Made by a program: the position numbers and the translations under genes | Shown here: positions 44,501-51,062 of the stretch, piece by piece | How positions within the stretch are numbered: the first letter of the stretch is position 1 | Layout of the letters: each line of letters begins with the position of its first letter | Notes under the pieces: model-generated | What the model was told of the DNA's origin: nothing | Seen by the model: only the letters and a program-made list of their open reading frames with translations | The model's database searches: none | Origin: Podarcis raffonei | Taxonomy: Eukaryota > Chordata > Lepidosauria > Squamata > Lacertidae | Length of the DNA: 64,000 nt | Assembly (NCBI RefSeq): GCF_027172205.1 | Contig: NC_070604.1 | Coordinates: 76,359,023-76,423,022 of the forward strand | Reading direction: 5' to 3'

Positions 44501-44977
44501 TGCTAGCACGCATACACGCAACCAGAGATTGAAATTTTCCTCCTCCAAATCCAGCCCTGTAAGATTTTTGATGCGAATTTCGACTTCCATAGCACTACTT
44601 GCGGTGATGGGGGACTCTGATGCTCACATGTAATTTTGGGTGCTTTTATGGGGTTTGGGTTTTTGTTCTTGTTTTACAGTGTCCATATAATGCTATTAAA
44701 ATGCCAGTTACCCCAATTTAATCTAAATTTATCCTTTCTGGGGGAAATCAAAAAACGGGGTGGGGGTGGGGGGAGGATCTGTTTCCCAACAACCTGCTTG
44801 CAATATTAAACCTGTGCCAGGAAGCACCTTCTATTGTATATATGTGTATGTTATTGATTAGGGTTAATTTAGTTTCAATGATTTAAGTATTCACTTTGTC
44901 TAATTTTTGTGTCTCTGCAGAGCAATGCAAATAACGTTATCTTGAAGACCGGATTTGATTTTCTAGACAACTGGTAA
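23663..44977 (+). CDS. C1orf198: C1orf198 orthologue, uncharacterised 327-residue protein (4 coding exons)
   Basis: The coding exons are 23663-24010, 35250-35300, 43320-43847 and 44921-44977. Together they give 327 residues, the length I recall for human C1orf198. Exon 1 encodes [19 protein letters not shown], a charged block [19 protein letters not shown] and a stretch around [19 protein letters not shown]. Exon 2 encodes [17 protein letters not shown]. Exon 3 is proline- and lysine-rich and low in complexity except for [10 protein letters not shown] (194-203) and [10 protein letters not shown] (214-223). Exon 4 ends [13 protein letters not shown]. There is no signal peptide, membrane segment or known catalytic motif, and the middle looks disordered. 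The protein is, I believe, assigned to a DUF family, and its role is unknown. The start ATG has G at -3 and +4, and another in-frame ATG lies three codons on. All introns are phase 0 and GT-AG. It follows TTC13 on the same strand, as in human. Confidence 0.96.
24011..24479 (+). other. C1orf198 intron 1, start; nothing recognised
   Basis: GC content falls away after 24110 and no repeat is recognised up to the hAT-like fragment at about 24480. Confidence 0.4.
24480..24610. mobile_element. Diverged hAT-like palindromic MITE
   Basis: GCGCTCCAGATGTTTCTGGA, GGTGCTGATGGGAATGG and ACACCTGGATGACCAAAGGT follow the outline of the 'gccctccagatgttgttgga' family also seen at 40375-40485 and 42285-42398. 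Confidence 0.5.
24760..24850. repeat. Short dispersed palindromic repeat
   Basis: AGTGTAATCCTAGGCATGC at the left and GGTGCTTAGGATTCCAGC at the right are inverted relatives around TTACTTGGAAGTAAATACTA. It is the same outline as 5627-5676 and 39755-39845. Confidence 0.5.
24851..25529. other. C1orf198 intron 1, nothing recognised
   Basis: Unassigned intron sequence without recognisable repeat ends. Confidence 0.4.
25530..25662 (-). mobile_element. tRNA-derived SINE with CR1-like tail
   Basis: On the minus strand GTGGCACAGTGGGTAAGTGC is a tRNA-like A box and GGTTGATGGTTTGAGCCC a B box. The tail GTTCCAACTCTATAATTCTA is the CR1-type 3' end. The composition resembles the polIII/SINEs with CR1 tails known from reptiles. 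A collapsed relative is at 32664-32709. Confidence 0.6.
25685..25752 (+). mobile_element. CR1/L2-type LINE 3' tail
   Basis: GTTGTAAGCCGCTTTGGGCA followed by GGCAGCACATAAATAAATG is the ending shared by several LINE tails in the window. Confidence 0.6.
25753..26589. other. C1orf198 intron 1; possible LINE minus-strand remnant
   Basis: Sequence at about 26270-26540, with TTAGCCGTTTAAAAAGCTTG and AATAAATAGGGCTTTGCCTG, resembles the reverse strand of an L2/CR1-type 3' region. The remainder is unassigned. Confidence 0.35.
26590..26835 (-). mobile_element. CR1 LINE fragment
   Basis: CCTATCATGTTGTCTCTTAA, TCCTCCAGGCTAAGTATGCA and CCTTTCCTCATAGGGAAATG, read on the plus strand, are the reverse of the CR1 ORF2/3' region. 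Diverged and 5' truncated. Confidence 0.65.
26964..27165. mobile_element. CR1/L2-type LINE scraps in both orientations
   Basis: CTCACGGCGGTTCACAACAT is the reverse of a LINE 3' end. GAGTAAAAAGGCAGGGTATA followed by AAT/AAC repeats up to about 27200 is a forward tail. Confidence 0.5.
27200..27739. other. C1orf198 intron 1, nothing recognised
   Basis: There are no named repeats and no coding pattern. Confidence 0.4.
27740..27806 (+). mobile_element. LINE 3' tail, L2/CR1 type
   Basis: CTCAGAGTGGCTGGGGTAAC and CGTATGGGCGGCAAATAAAT match the usual ending of these LINEs. Confidence 0.6.
27869..27902. repeat. (GC)n(AC)n microsatellite
   Basis: About six GC units run straight into about eleven AC units. 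Confidence 0.95.
28096..28409 (-). mobile_element. Sauria SINE lacking its tRNA-like 5' end
   Basis: On the minus strand the copy begins inside the head at CTAGGACTTGCCGATCAGAA, keeps the B box and body, and ends at GACCCCTGACCATTAGGTCC (plus-strand reading) and GGTAAAGG. The first 25 to 30 bases of the family head are absent, which is usual for 5'-truncated retroposition. Confidence 0.9.
28410..29232. other. C1orf198 intron 1, nothing recognised
   Basis: Unassigned intron sequence with a short GT run at about 28861. Confidence 0.4.
29233..29252. repeat. (AAT)n microsatellite
   Basis: It immediately precedes the tail of the SINE at 29253, so it may have grown from that tail. Confidence 0.85.
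29253..29466 (-). mobile_element. Diverged Sauria SINE variant
   Basis: GGTAAAGGACCCCTGGATGG, TTGGGGTTGCGGTGCTCATC and GGTCGTGTGGCCAGCAGGAC follow the family but with many changes. The repeated phrase GATGGTTAAGTCC occurs twice in tandem near the tail (29271-29296). Confidence 0.75.
29553..29736. mobile_element. Tigger/pogo-like MITE, second subfamily, left end lost
   Basis: The right end GGAACCAAGGTACCTCTG is followed by TA. Interior phrases AATCCGTTCCTGAAGTCC and GTTCGGCTTCTGGAAAACGT belong to the subfamily seen complete at 39389-39602 and 44041-44270. Confidence 0.65.
29831..29935 (+). mobile_element. tRNA-derived SINE, 3' part
   Basis: GAGCTGCTGCCAGTCAGTGT and CTGACTAGTATAAAGCAGC are the body and 3' end of the family at 2329-2507. 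Confidence 0.65.
29943..30112 (+). mobile_element. tRNA-derived SINE
   Basis: A degraded tRNA-like head (GGGAGAGAGTCATAGCACCA) is followed by GCGAGCCACTGTCGGTCAGT and the 3' end near GGGCGGCTTCCTGCACT. It lies head-to-tail with the copy at 29831-29935. Confidence 0.6.
30113..31809. other. C1orf198 intron 1, largely unique sequence
   Basis: I see no repeat from about 30120 to 31600. The stretch 30500-30690 is dense in TAAT-like and CATNTG-like motifs and could be a conserved noncoding element, but that is a guess. A hAT-like scrap is near 31620-31690. Confidence 0.35.
31810..32021. mobile_element. Tigger/pogo-like MITE, complete, TA target
   Basis: The left end is CAGTGGTACCTCTGGTTATG and the right end is CATAACCAGAGCTACCACTG, with TA at each side. 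Interior as in the copy at 20954. Confidence 0.8.
32131..32610. mobile_element. TA-flanked inverted-repeat MITE with GC-rich self-complementary interior
   Basis: The ends are CCGTATTTTTCACCCCATAG and CTATAGGGCGATAAATACGG, with TA on both sides. The interior from about 32225 to 32520 is GC-rich and repeats related blocks in both orientations, for example GCGCCGGTCTCCC and GGGAGACCGGCGCG, and ACCCCTCTCGC with its inverse. The terminal family is the same as 2778-3307. Confidence 0.85.
32664..32709 (+). mobile_element. Collapsed tRNA-SINE with CR1-like tail
   Basis: GGGATAGCTCAGTTGGT (A-box part) is joined directly to CCCTTCCAACTCTACAAGTC (tail). The middle of the element is missing. Confidence 0.5.
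32710..35249. other. C1orf198 intron 1, no element recognised
   Basis: An (AC) run lies near 34276. The stretch 33300-33640 looks unique and keeps several CpGs, so it is a possible regulatory element, not shown. An 83-codon frame there has no protein-like support. Confidence 0.35.
35250..35300 (+). CDS. C1orf198: C1orf198 coding exon 2 (51-nt microexon)
   Basis: The acceptor is GTGTTCCAG and the donor is ACCAAG/GTAATT. It encodes exactly 17 residues, [17 protein letters not shown], nearly identical to human as I recall it. The exon sits between introns of 11.2 and 8.0 kb. Confidence 0.96.
35583..35720 (-). mobile_element. MIR-like SINE fragment
   Basis: CTTTATCCTCACAAGAACCA and ACCAGCCCAAGGCCGAGGAA, then GATTTGATCCCAAATCTCAA, are the reverse of the SINE at 39151-39378. 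Confidence 0.6.
35785..35920. mobile_element. hAT-type palindromic MITE with 8-bp target duplication
   Basis: CAGGCTTCCTCAGCCTCGGC and its near-exact inverse GCCGAGGTTGAGGAAGCCTG bound the element. TCTTAGAA is repeated at 35777-35784 and 35921-35928. Nearly the whole 136 bp is self-complementary, so a single strand would fold into one long hairpin. Confidence 0.92.
36010..36222 (+). mobile_element. MIR-like SINE
   Basis: GCATGGTGGTTAAAATGGCA, then CCCTGGTTTGAATTGTACC (B-box-like), then GGGCTATAAGGATCACTGAG and an AT-rich end follow the MIR/CORE-SINE plan. Strongly diverged. Confidence 0.55.
36495..36605. mobile_element. Hairpin MITE, same family as 19985-20069
   Basis: TTCAGCTGAGTTTTATGCAG and AGTAGACCCACTGAAATTCA are mirrored by GGTCCATTAATTTCTGACTA and AAATTTAATTGAGTGCCACC. 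Confidence 0.5.
36606..37242. other. C1orf198 intron 2, nothing recognised
   Basis: Unassigned sequence without recognisable repeat ends. Confidence 0.4.
37243..37605 (-). mobile_element. CR1 LINE 3' region
   Basis: Read on the plus strand: TAGAGTTGGAAGGGACCATG, GTTCTTCCTGACGTTTAGTC, ACAGCTCCTTCAAGCGTTCC. These are the reverse of the CR1 3' UTR and ORF2 end, in correct order. 5' truncated. Confidence 0.8.
37606..38390. other. C1orf198 intron 2, nothing recognised
   Basis: No repeat or coding pattern that I can support. Confidence 0.4.
38391..38545 (+). mobile_element. tRNA-derived SINE
   Basis: GGGCCCATAACTCTGTGGTAG followed by GAGAGCTGCTGCCAGTCAGA, same family as 2329-2507. A small tandem of GGAATCTGTT-like units lies downstream at 38636-38670. 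Confidence 0.65.
38546..39150. other. C1orf198 intron 2, nothing recognised apart from a short tandem repeat
   Basis: The only structure seen is the 38636-38670 tandem. The overlapping open frames on both strands are uninformative. Confidence 0.4.
39151..39378 (+). mobile_element. MIR-like SINE
   Basis: AGAGCCATTGTGGTGTAGTG (A box), CCAGTCACAGTCTTTCAGGT, CTACCTCACAGAATTGTTAT and the 3' end with CACCTTGAGCTCCTGGGGAA are in the MIR/CORE-SINE order. A TA-flanked MITE follows 10 bp later. Confidence 0.75.
39389..39602. mobile_element. Tigger/pogo-like MITE, second subfamily, complete
   Basis: The left end is CAGTCGTACCTTGGTTTTCA and the right end is TTCGACTTCCAAGGTGTGAC plus TG, with TA on both sides. 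Its interior (CGGAAGTGACTGTTCCGGTT, GGAAGCTGAACATCTGATGG) differs from that of 20954-21179. Confidence 0.8.
39755..39845. repeat. Short dispersed palindromic repeat
   Basis: CGCAATCCTAGACACAGCTA, GGTCCCACTGGACTCTGTTG and TTCGAAGTAGACACATATAT follow the same outline as 24760-24850. Confidence 0.55.
39846..40374. other. C1orf198 intron 2, nothing recognised
   Basis: No supported element. Confidence 0.4.
40375..40485. mobile_element. hAT-like palindromic MITE
   Basis: GTTGCTGGACTACAACTCCC and AGTGGGAGTTGGTGCCCAAC are inverted relatives. CCACAGGTTGCCCAATCCC is the usual right end. The target duplication is not clear. Confidence 0.6.
40486..41470. other. C1orf198 intron 2, LINE-tail scraps near 40500-40620, otherwise unassigned
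   Basis: AAGGTGGTATAAAAATAATT and GTGGTACATAAATGCCTTAA are LINE-tail-like. No coding sequence. Confidence 0.4.
41471..41522. repeat. (AAC)n microsatellite, about 17 units
   Basis: A pure AAC array. It sits at the 3' end of an antisense LINE and probably grew from the tail repeat of that LINE. Confidence 0.95.
41471..41745 (-). mobile_element. CR1/L2-type LINE 3' end
   Basis: On the plus strand CACTTCTTATACCCCACCCA, TCCCCAGCCACTCTGGGTGG, CATCTGATGGGTGGGCATTC and GAGAAGGCCCTCTGCCTGG are the reverse complement of the standard 3' end, with the AAC array as tail. Confidence 0.8.
41746..42284. other. C1orf198 intron 2; short LINE tail near 41755-41815
   Basis: GTTGTGAACCGCCCTGAGAT followed by ATTCAATAAATGAAATAAAA is a forward LINE tail directly abutting the reverse one. 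Remainder unassigned. Confidence 0.45.
42285..42398. mobile_element. hAT-like palindromic MITE
   Basis: TGGTCCTCCAGATGTTGTTG and GGGATGATGGGCATTGTAGT, with GCATCTCAGGA at the right, follow the family outline. Confidence 0.55.
42399..42951. other. C1orf198 intron 2, nothing recognised
   Basis: Unassigned sequence without recognisable repeat ends. Confidence 0.4.
42954..43177. mobile_element. Tigger/pogo-like MITE, complete, close to exon 3
   Basis: CAGTGGTACCTCGGGTTAAG and GTAACCCATGGTACCACTG bound the element, with TA on both sides. It is very close in sequence to 20954-21179. It ends 142 bp before the exon 3 start. Confidence 0.85.
43320..43847 (+). CDS. C1orf198: C1orf198 coding exon 3
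   Basis: The acceptor is CCCCAACAG and the donor is GTGCAG/GTAAAA. It has 176 codons, from [18 protein letters not shown] to GFLSEVQ. The conserved islands [10 protein letters not shown] and [15 protein letters not shown] are separated by Pro/Lys/Glu-rich low-complexity sequence, which is also the variable part in other vertebrates as far as I recall. Confidence 0.96.
44041..44270. mobile_element. Tigger/pogo-like MITE, second subfamily, in intron 3
   Basis: CAGTCATACCTTGGTTGTCA at the left and TTCCAAGGTACAACTG at the right, each with TA. It carries the same interior as 39389-39602 (AGTGACTGTTCTG, GAAGCCAAACATCTGATGC). Confidence 0.82.
44345..44475. mobile_element. hAT-like palindromic MITE
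   Basis: CTAAACTACAACTCCCAGGA and GGATGATGGGAGTTGCAGTT are inverted relatives, and GCATCTGGTAGGCC lies near the right end. Confidence 0.6.
44921..44977 (+). CDS. C1orf198: C1orf198 terminal coding exon 4
   Basis: The acceptor is GTCTCTGCAG. It encodes [18 protein letters not shown], then TAA. The last thirteen residues are essentially those of the human protein, which makes this the best conserved end of the gene. Confidence 0.96.
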   Translation, partial: SNANNVILKTGFDFLDNW

Positions 44978-45300
44978 AGGACTAAAATAGCTTCAGCTCA
45001 GTTTTGGAGGAAGAGAAAAGGAACATCTCTCTTCCAGTCTACTTTATTTTATTTTATTGGTATTGGCTTCTATTTGATCTTTCAAACTAATATTTTTTCC
45101 AACTGTTTTAAATGTTGCCTTTGTATTTACACTTTTTTGTAAAACCATATGGATATTTGTATTTTGAAATTGTCCAGTGTTAGAAGTATGGTTTTTTTTC
45201 TTTATGATTCTATAGGGTGAATTGTTATATTGGAGATGGGACAGGATACATTTCCTAATTAGTGTTATGTGTTTTAAGGACAAGGTGGAGGGATCTGACC

Positions 45301-45301
<1 letters not shown>

Positions 45302-45356
<55 letters not shown>
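45302..45356. repeat. (AG)n microsatellite in the presumed 3' UTR
   Basis: About 27 AG units in the sense strand. Long enough to be polymorphic. Confidence 0.95.
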
Positions 45357-45359
<3 letters not shown>

Positions 45360-47543
45360 AAGCCACCCAACAGAGGCACCTATTTTCATTTCATATACAA
45401 ATTAAACTACGCCTTATGGGCTGCAACATGACCTAAAAAAAGCAATTTATGTGGAGATGGTGCAGCGGCAAAACACCGTAGGCCTAGGTTCTGCTGAAGC
45501 ACAAAGCTCAAAAACCAAAATTAATCTTATCTGTTTCAAATAAACTACACAGAAAATTAAGGCTACAGATTTTTACACTTTATTTTTGTATAGGCATGTT
45601 TAGTTTGACCAACTTATTTCTAATGCTGATATTGGTAGTGTGGTATGAAATATTTTTGAAATGGAAAAGCTTTGACAAGGGAGGCTGTTCAAACCAGCAC
45701 CTTAGCTATACTTGGGAAAATAATTTGCCTAAATGCAAAGCCAATGCGGAGAGGGACATGGCAAGAGAAAAGACAAAACCCCACAAATACATTTCAGTGA
45801 AGCTTCTCTTTTCTTTTATCTTTGAAAAATAACTCAGTAAGAATATTTTGGGTGAATACAACCTTGCAAAACAACCGATTCTCTTGAGACCTCTTAGCAT
45901 TCCTCTTAAGAGTGGCATTGCACACCAATCTGTAGGAGTGTCAGTTGCCTCTTCCCTGCCCCTCCCGCAAAAGAAAACTCTACAGTAATCCACCATGTTT
46001 GAAACTTGTAGGGTGGTCAAATTCAAAAGAGGACAGGGGTCCTACATCCTTTATTAGTTGTGTAGAAGAGGGGATTTCATCAGGTGTACCTTGTATGACA
46101 AGGTGGTTAAAGGTGTTGGCATTCTGTCCTCTTGAATCCAGCCACCTTATCCGAGAGGATTTTTTAAAAAATTGTTTCAGTAATAATAATAATGGTAGTA
46201 GTAGTAGTAGTAATATGCTTCTCTTGAAGGTATCTTGACTAATTTCTGGTGCTGCATCCCTTAGTGAGGCTAGAATTCCCAACATGTCACACCCACACAC
46301 CCTGATGCTTTTGTTAGTTGCTTTTTTTAAAACTTGCAGAGAGCTATTTATATGATGGGTTGGTCATTCAAAAATGACACCCCTCCACTATAGCTTGAAA
46401 TTATACAGTCCAATCCACCACCTCAGGATTCTAGCACCTCCTCCTTTCTGCTGCATATGTAGACCAGGCCTCATTGTTGTCAGCTGTTTAAAACGTACAT
46501 GTGTTAGTAGAACTGCCGCCAGACAATGCGTTGTGGTTTTCCATTTTGCTTCAATGCTATACCTATCACCTTCGAGCCTTAATTTCCCTTTACGCACAAC
46601 TAGTGATCTGTCCAATCCAAAGCCAAAGGTGACTGACGTTCTGATTTTAAATTATTGCGATTTAAAAATCCAATAACTGAATTTCTGGAGTACTGACCCA
46701 AGGCAGTGGTTCTTTGTGACAGCTCTTGGATGCCTCGAGGAGATGCCACAAAGTTTGCATCGGACTACTTCTGTAGGACAAAAAAAAAAGCAAACCTCAC
46801 ATCCTCTCTTTATTTTCAGTGCTTTTTGTAACAGCACTTGCTAGTAGCCTCCTCCGGGTAGCTTATCGCAACCTTGAGATTTCTGTTTGCTTGACCTCAC
46901 ACTAGTGTATAAACTAAAACCTGAAAATTCCTCTTCATCTACATAAGCTCTACTTCAGTCCACTTTCTTTACATCCAATCTCCTGTTCTCTCAGTGTACT
47001 CTGCAGGAAACATAGATTGCAACAATTAATCAAACCAAATGAAGAGACTTCTTCTAAGTCTTTGTTCCAAAGACACGTCCATCTGTGTTGCTATGGAAAA
47101 TAAGAAAATATGGGGGAACACTAAAGGAAATGCTGCTTCTGTGTCCCCATCTCTCTCACACATGGGTGTTTGTGGTAAAACAGCGATGTAGGCAGGTTAA
47201 ATATGTGCATCTCTAAACACTCAGATGCACACTCCAGAGTTCAGGATAATTTGTGGGTCCCTGTGACATCTTGGGTGATGCATCTCTCCATCACACGGTG
47301 TTTACCGTAGCAGCATGTCATGCTGCGTCTCTGTGCTGCCATGTTCCATGTGAATTGACTCTTGAGTAACAAGCAGCTTCCTGACACTGCTAGTTATTCA
47401 ACTTGGGATACTGACAGTTCAAAATGGCAAGAGGCTGAAGAGATTTTAGCAGAAGAAAGCCTCTTGAAGTTCTGGTAACAGTTTGTGAGCGATCTGTTTA
47501 TGGCTACGTTTACAAGTTTTTTGAGTCACTTTAATATTTGTAA

Positions 47544-47549
47544 AATAAA
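47544..47549 (+). terminator. C1orf198: Candidate C1orf198 poly(A) signal
   Basis: AATAAA is followed by GAGTGGTTTTTTAAATT, a G/T-rich stretch. Earlier AATAAA hexamers exist (for example near 45538), so alternative ends are possible. Confidence 0.45.
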
Positions 47550-47570
47550 TTCAGAGTGGTTTTTTAAATT

Positions 47571-48489
47571 AGAAAAAACATTTGGTATTTAAAAAGCAAC
47601 AAAACGCTATGATTGAGCACAAGTTCTACATGCATGAAGGCATTTCTGATTCACATTTTGGCATTTGAAAGGGAATATTTGCAATCTTATAAAAGCTGAA
47701 TAATGTGAAGTGTGACTTTTTTTAGTTCAGGTCCTCTTCTCTGTGTTGACAACTTCAAGAAGCAGATATTTTCAGTTTAACAGACAAGTAATGTCACTTT
47801 CCATATTTTTTTGGCCCATGAAAGAGAATGCCCTAAGGCCTAGAGAAGCATCTTTTTAAAATCTCTTGCTTTCATGCACTGACAATGCATGGATAGGATC
47901 TGTGTTATTTTCTTCTTTTGTTCTCTTGTTTTGGACTCTTTCATCTTAGACACTTAGGGTTTACTTCCTCTAAAGTGTTTGTACACAGCCTATTCCCTAC
48001 AGTGAGGCTAACTCAGAAGATGTTGATAGATTGTACTCAGTGCAACCAGCCAGCAAATGTCTACTGCAGAAACCTTTACACTCCCTTTCCCTTTACTGTG
48101 CTTTGATGGCTAAATCGGATGCTTCTCCCTTTCTTAGATATGTTTTTATTGAAGTTCGTATTCAAAATACTTGGTCACATTTTGTATAAAATTACTTCTT
48201 AATTAAAGGCACCTGACATAAACCAGTTTCATTGCCTTTATTGTTTTGATGTCCTTGCCTCTTCCTCCTTGACATGGTTCTGACATTTTGATATGGGCTT
48301 CATCTGCATTGTACGTTTACTTTTATTATTTTTTCATAAAAATTATTCACAGCTGATTTTATAAAACAAAAACGAAACCTCAAAGCAGTTCACAAAAAAA
48401 GAATTTAAAGCAATATCATACCACTTGGCTTCCCCCAGAGAATCATGAGAACTGTAGTTTGTTAAGGTTGCTGAGAAAATTAAGCATTA
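47571..48489. other. Downstream flank, nothing recognised
   Basis: AT-rich with ATTAAA near 48204. A LINE-tail-like scrap is near 48355-48420. No coding sequence. Confidence 0.4.
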
Positions 48490-48733
48490 CTATATTGGTT
48501 ATTGGCCACCTCATGAGAAGAGAAGACTCCTGGGAAAAGACCCTGATGTTGGGAAAGATTAAGGGCACAAGGAGAAGGGGATGGCAGAGGATGAGATGTT
48601 TGGACAGTGTTCTCGAAGCTACCAGCATGAGTCTGACCAAACTGCGGGAGGCAGTGGAAGGCAGGAGTGCCTGGCGTGCTCTGGTCCATGGGGTCACGAA
48701 GAGTCGGACACAACTAAACGACTAAACAACAAC
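48490..48733 (+). mobile_element. BovB (RTE) LINE 3' end with ORF2 C-terminus
   Basis: The frame reads IGHLMRREDSWEKTLMLGK, then RRRGWQRMRCLDSV, then MSLTKLREAVEGRSAWRAL, then VHGVTKSRTQLND and a stop. This is the known BovB ORF2 end. It is followed by ACTAAACGACTAAACAACAA, the 3' terminus. All of the 5' part of the LINE is missing. It is about 940 bp past the presumed C1orf198 poly(A) signal. Confidence 0.92.
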
Positions 48734-49050
48734 ATATTGCTTATTTGTTGCAAATCTTTGCACAAAATTGGCTCTCATGAGGGTGAAAGCTAGTTTTTAC
48801 CATGTCAGACAAAAATTTTTAGATCTAGAATTGTTTCTACATCTTGAGCTTAGAGTGCTAAAGACTATTCCAAACTCCCAAAACTAGAATCAAACATGTG
48901 CCCATCTTGTGAAAATTGAGTATCCGTCTATCAAACTAACCCCTGTTATTATAAATCACCCCCTTCTCTTCCTGAAAGGTATTTCATCACTACTTGTTTG
49001 GGCCAAGTCTAAGCATAAGGGAGCTCTACATTTGTGTTTGTTTTATAATA

Positions 49051-49488
49051 CTGTATTTTTCCATGTATAAGACGCCCCATATTTTTTTTACCCAAAATTG
49101 AGAAATTAAGTTGCTTAGCTTTTTGGGGGGGTGGGGAAGGTCACGTCCAACAAACGCTCACCCCCTGCCCGCCACTGCTGATCGCACACCTCGACGCAGC
49201 CACCTTATCTGCCCACTCATTGCCACCAAAGGCCCACTTGCCGCAGCTGCCAATTGCCTGCCCATCTCACCACAGCTGCCAATTGCCTGCCCAATTGCCA
49301 CAGCCAATCGCCAGTAGGCCTTGCCATAGCCACCAATCACCCGCCCAATCGCCACTGCCAATCTCCTGCTTGCTGCTGCCATTAATTGCACGTCCCCCCT
49401 CTGCATTCACTACCCGTGTATAAGACGACACCCAATTTTTGCCAAATTTTTTTTAGCAAAAAACCATCTTATACACGGAAAAATACAG
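49051..49488. mobile_element. TA-flanked inverted-repeat MITE with tandem-repeat interior
   Basis: CTGTATTTTTCCATGTATAA and TTATACACGGAAAAATACAG are inverted, with TA on each side. Inside, 49155-49400 is an irregular tandem array of units like GCCACTGCCAATC and CCCAATTGCC. The ends resemble the CCGTATTTTT family at 2778 and 32131, but the interior is unrelated. Confidence 0.85.
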
Positions 49489-50960
49489 TAATTATCCATT
49501 TGTATCTTGCTTGGAGGCCATAGGAGATTCTATCATGATCTCCCTTTTGGGTTAGCAGCTGGATCTCTTAGCTGCAGAATGGAAGAACATCATCTGCCTC
49601 CAAACTACTATCCTGTAATTCCAACTTTTGAGTCATGGTTGGTAAAATCAAGAGGGTAAGTCTTGTTGCTTTATAAGATCACGAGAAAGGAAACAGGCTT
49701 GTCTTCACTTACTTTCCCTCTGCTCATTCCAAGCCCGGCCCGCTCTTTGAAGCTCAGTCGGAGCAAACAGCAATCCACAGAAAACCCAAATTGACATTTG
49801 CTCCGACTGAGCGCTAAAGACCGAGATTTTGCAGGGAAAGCTCCAGGGCAAAAATCCCCCACAAAAATGCTCTGACACAGACCTGTGCCTGGAAAGAACA
49901 GGGCAAAGTATGAATGAGCCCAAAGCTGTGCAAAGCAATTCAGGTTGAAAGTGTTCAGTGACCTTGAACGGTGCCCAAATCATAATAGCCAGGCACAGAG
50001 TAATTTGATGCAATCTTACAGCATTTTCAGATGATCATTACTTAGTGAATGGGATTCAGTCACATACTAGCAGATTGAAGTTGCTTGATTGATGAAAGCT
50101 GATTTGGAACTGTTCCCCCAAATACTGGACTTCTGGGATAAGGAAAAGGATGGGGAAATGCACTGGGAAAGTGATAACACTTGCTTTGAGATGTCATCTA
50201 GCCTCCCCACAGATAAATCGGAATGAATGCTCTTTAAGCAGGCAATGTTGTCTAATCTCCCTGCAAGCAAATAAGAATGGAAACCTAATATGTCTTCTGG
50301 AAGCATCCTAGATGACAAAATCCCTTTAGATCATATGATCCCCCTCAAGGTTCTACATGACATTCTATGACCAGTTTTAATCCACACTAGTTGCACTAGC
50401 TTACCATGCTCTGTTTGACAGATTGGTCCATCCATCTGAGCTTATAAGAAATAAGAAAAAAAGAGGTAAAAAGAAGTTTATAAGAGAGGCCTGCTGCAAT
50501 TAGTGGAGTTGGCAAGGCTAACTTTAAAACATGTATGATTCTCTTTTATTGCCTATAAATAGAACTGGCTAATTCTTTACATGTATTATTCTACATAAAT
50601 ACCCATCCATGAATTCATATCTCTGGAATCTAATGAAAATAACTTCCTTGGTCAAACTGATCAAATCACTCTATAAATTTCCATGATGAAACCCAGACAT
50701 TGCACTGTTTACATCAGGAGGAGACACAGAGTTTGTCAGCTTAAATTTGTTGGGACTTTATAGTGCGGTGATTTTAAGGACAGGTTCTCCAAAGCCCTCA
50801 GATATGAGTCAGTTGCATTATGAGACTACAAAGCAGTCGGGTTCTATGTAGATAGGGCTGGTAGGGGTTTGAGAAGGGAGATGAGCCAAAAGATGAGATG
50901 AGAAGGGGGTTTGAGAAGGGAGATGGTGGAGCAACACTTCTTCCAATCACTGGCATCGCC
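49489..50960. other. Downstream flank; two local duplications, otherwise unassigned
   Basis: A 20-bp direct duplication (GGGGTTTGAGAAGGGAGATG) occurs at 50864-50883 and 50906-50925. A diverged tandem of about 54-bp period lies at 50192-50299. No gene is visible. Confidence 0.5.
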
Positions 50961-51062
50961 AGTTAAAAGGATCAGTAAGCAACTGATGGAAAATACTTCT
51001 GCCCATCAGAATGGACAATACTGGACGAACATTCTGACTTGGTATAAGACATCTTCCTATGG
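50961..51062 (+). mobile_element. tRNA-derived SINE, 3' part
   Basis: AGGATCAGTAAGCAACTGAT, TCAGAATGGACAATACTGG and GTATAAGACATCTTCCTATG match the family body and end. Confidence 0.6.

Larger units (their letters stand above)
44978..47570 (+). other. C1orf198: Inferred C1orf198 3' UTR
   Basis: The stop is followed by sequence nearly free of recognisable mobile elements until the AATAAA at 47544. Absence of repeats over 2.5 kb contrasts with the introns and fits a long 3' UTR, but the end is not proved. A weaker candidate site is the ATTAAA near 48204. Confidence 0.5.

Noticed and set aside
45222-45431. Arg/Glu repeat frame in the presumed 3' UTR
   Set aside because: It is simply a translation of the AG microsatellite.
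49155-49400. CRISPR-like array
   Set aside because: The repeat units are short, irregular and contiguous without unique spacers, and they sit inside a MITE in a vertebrate genome.
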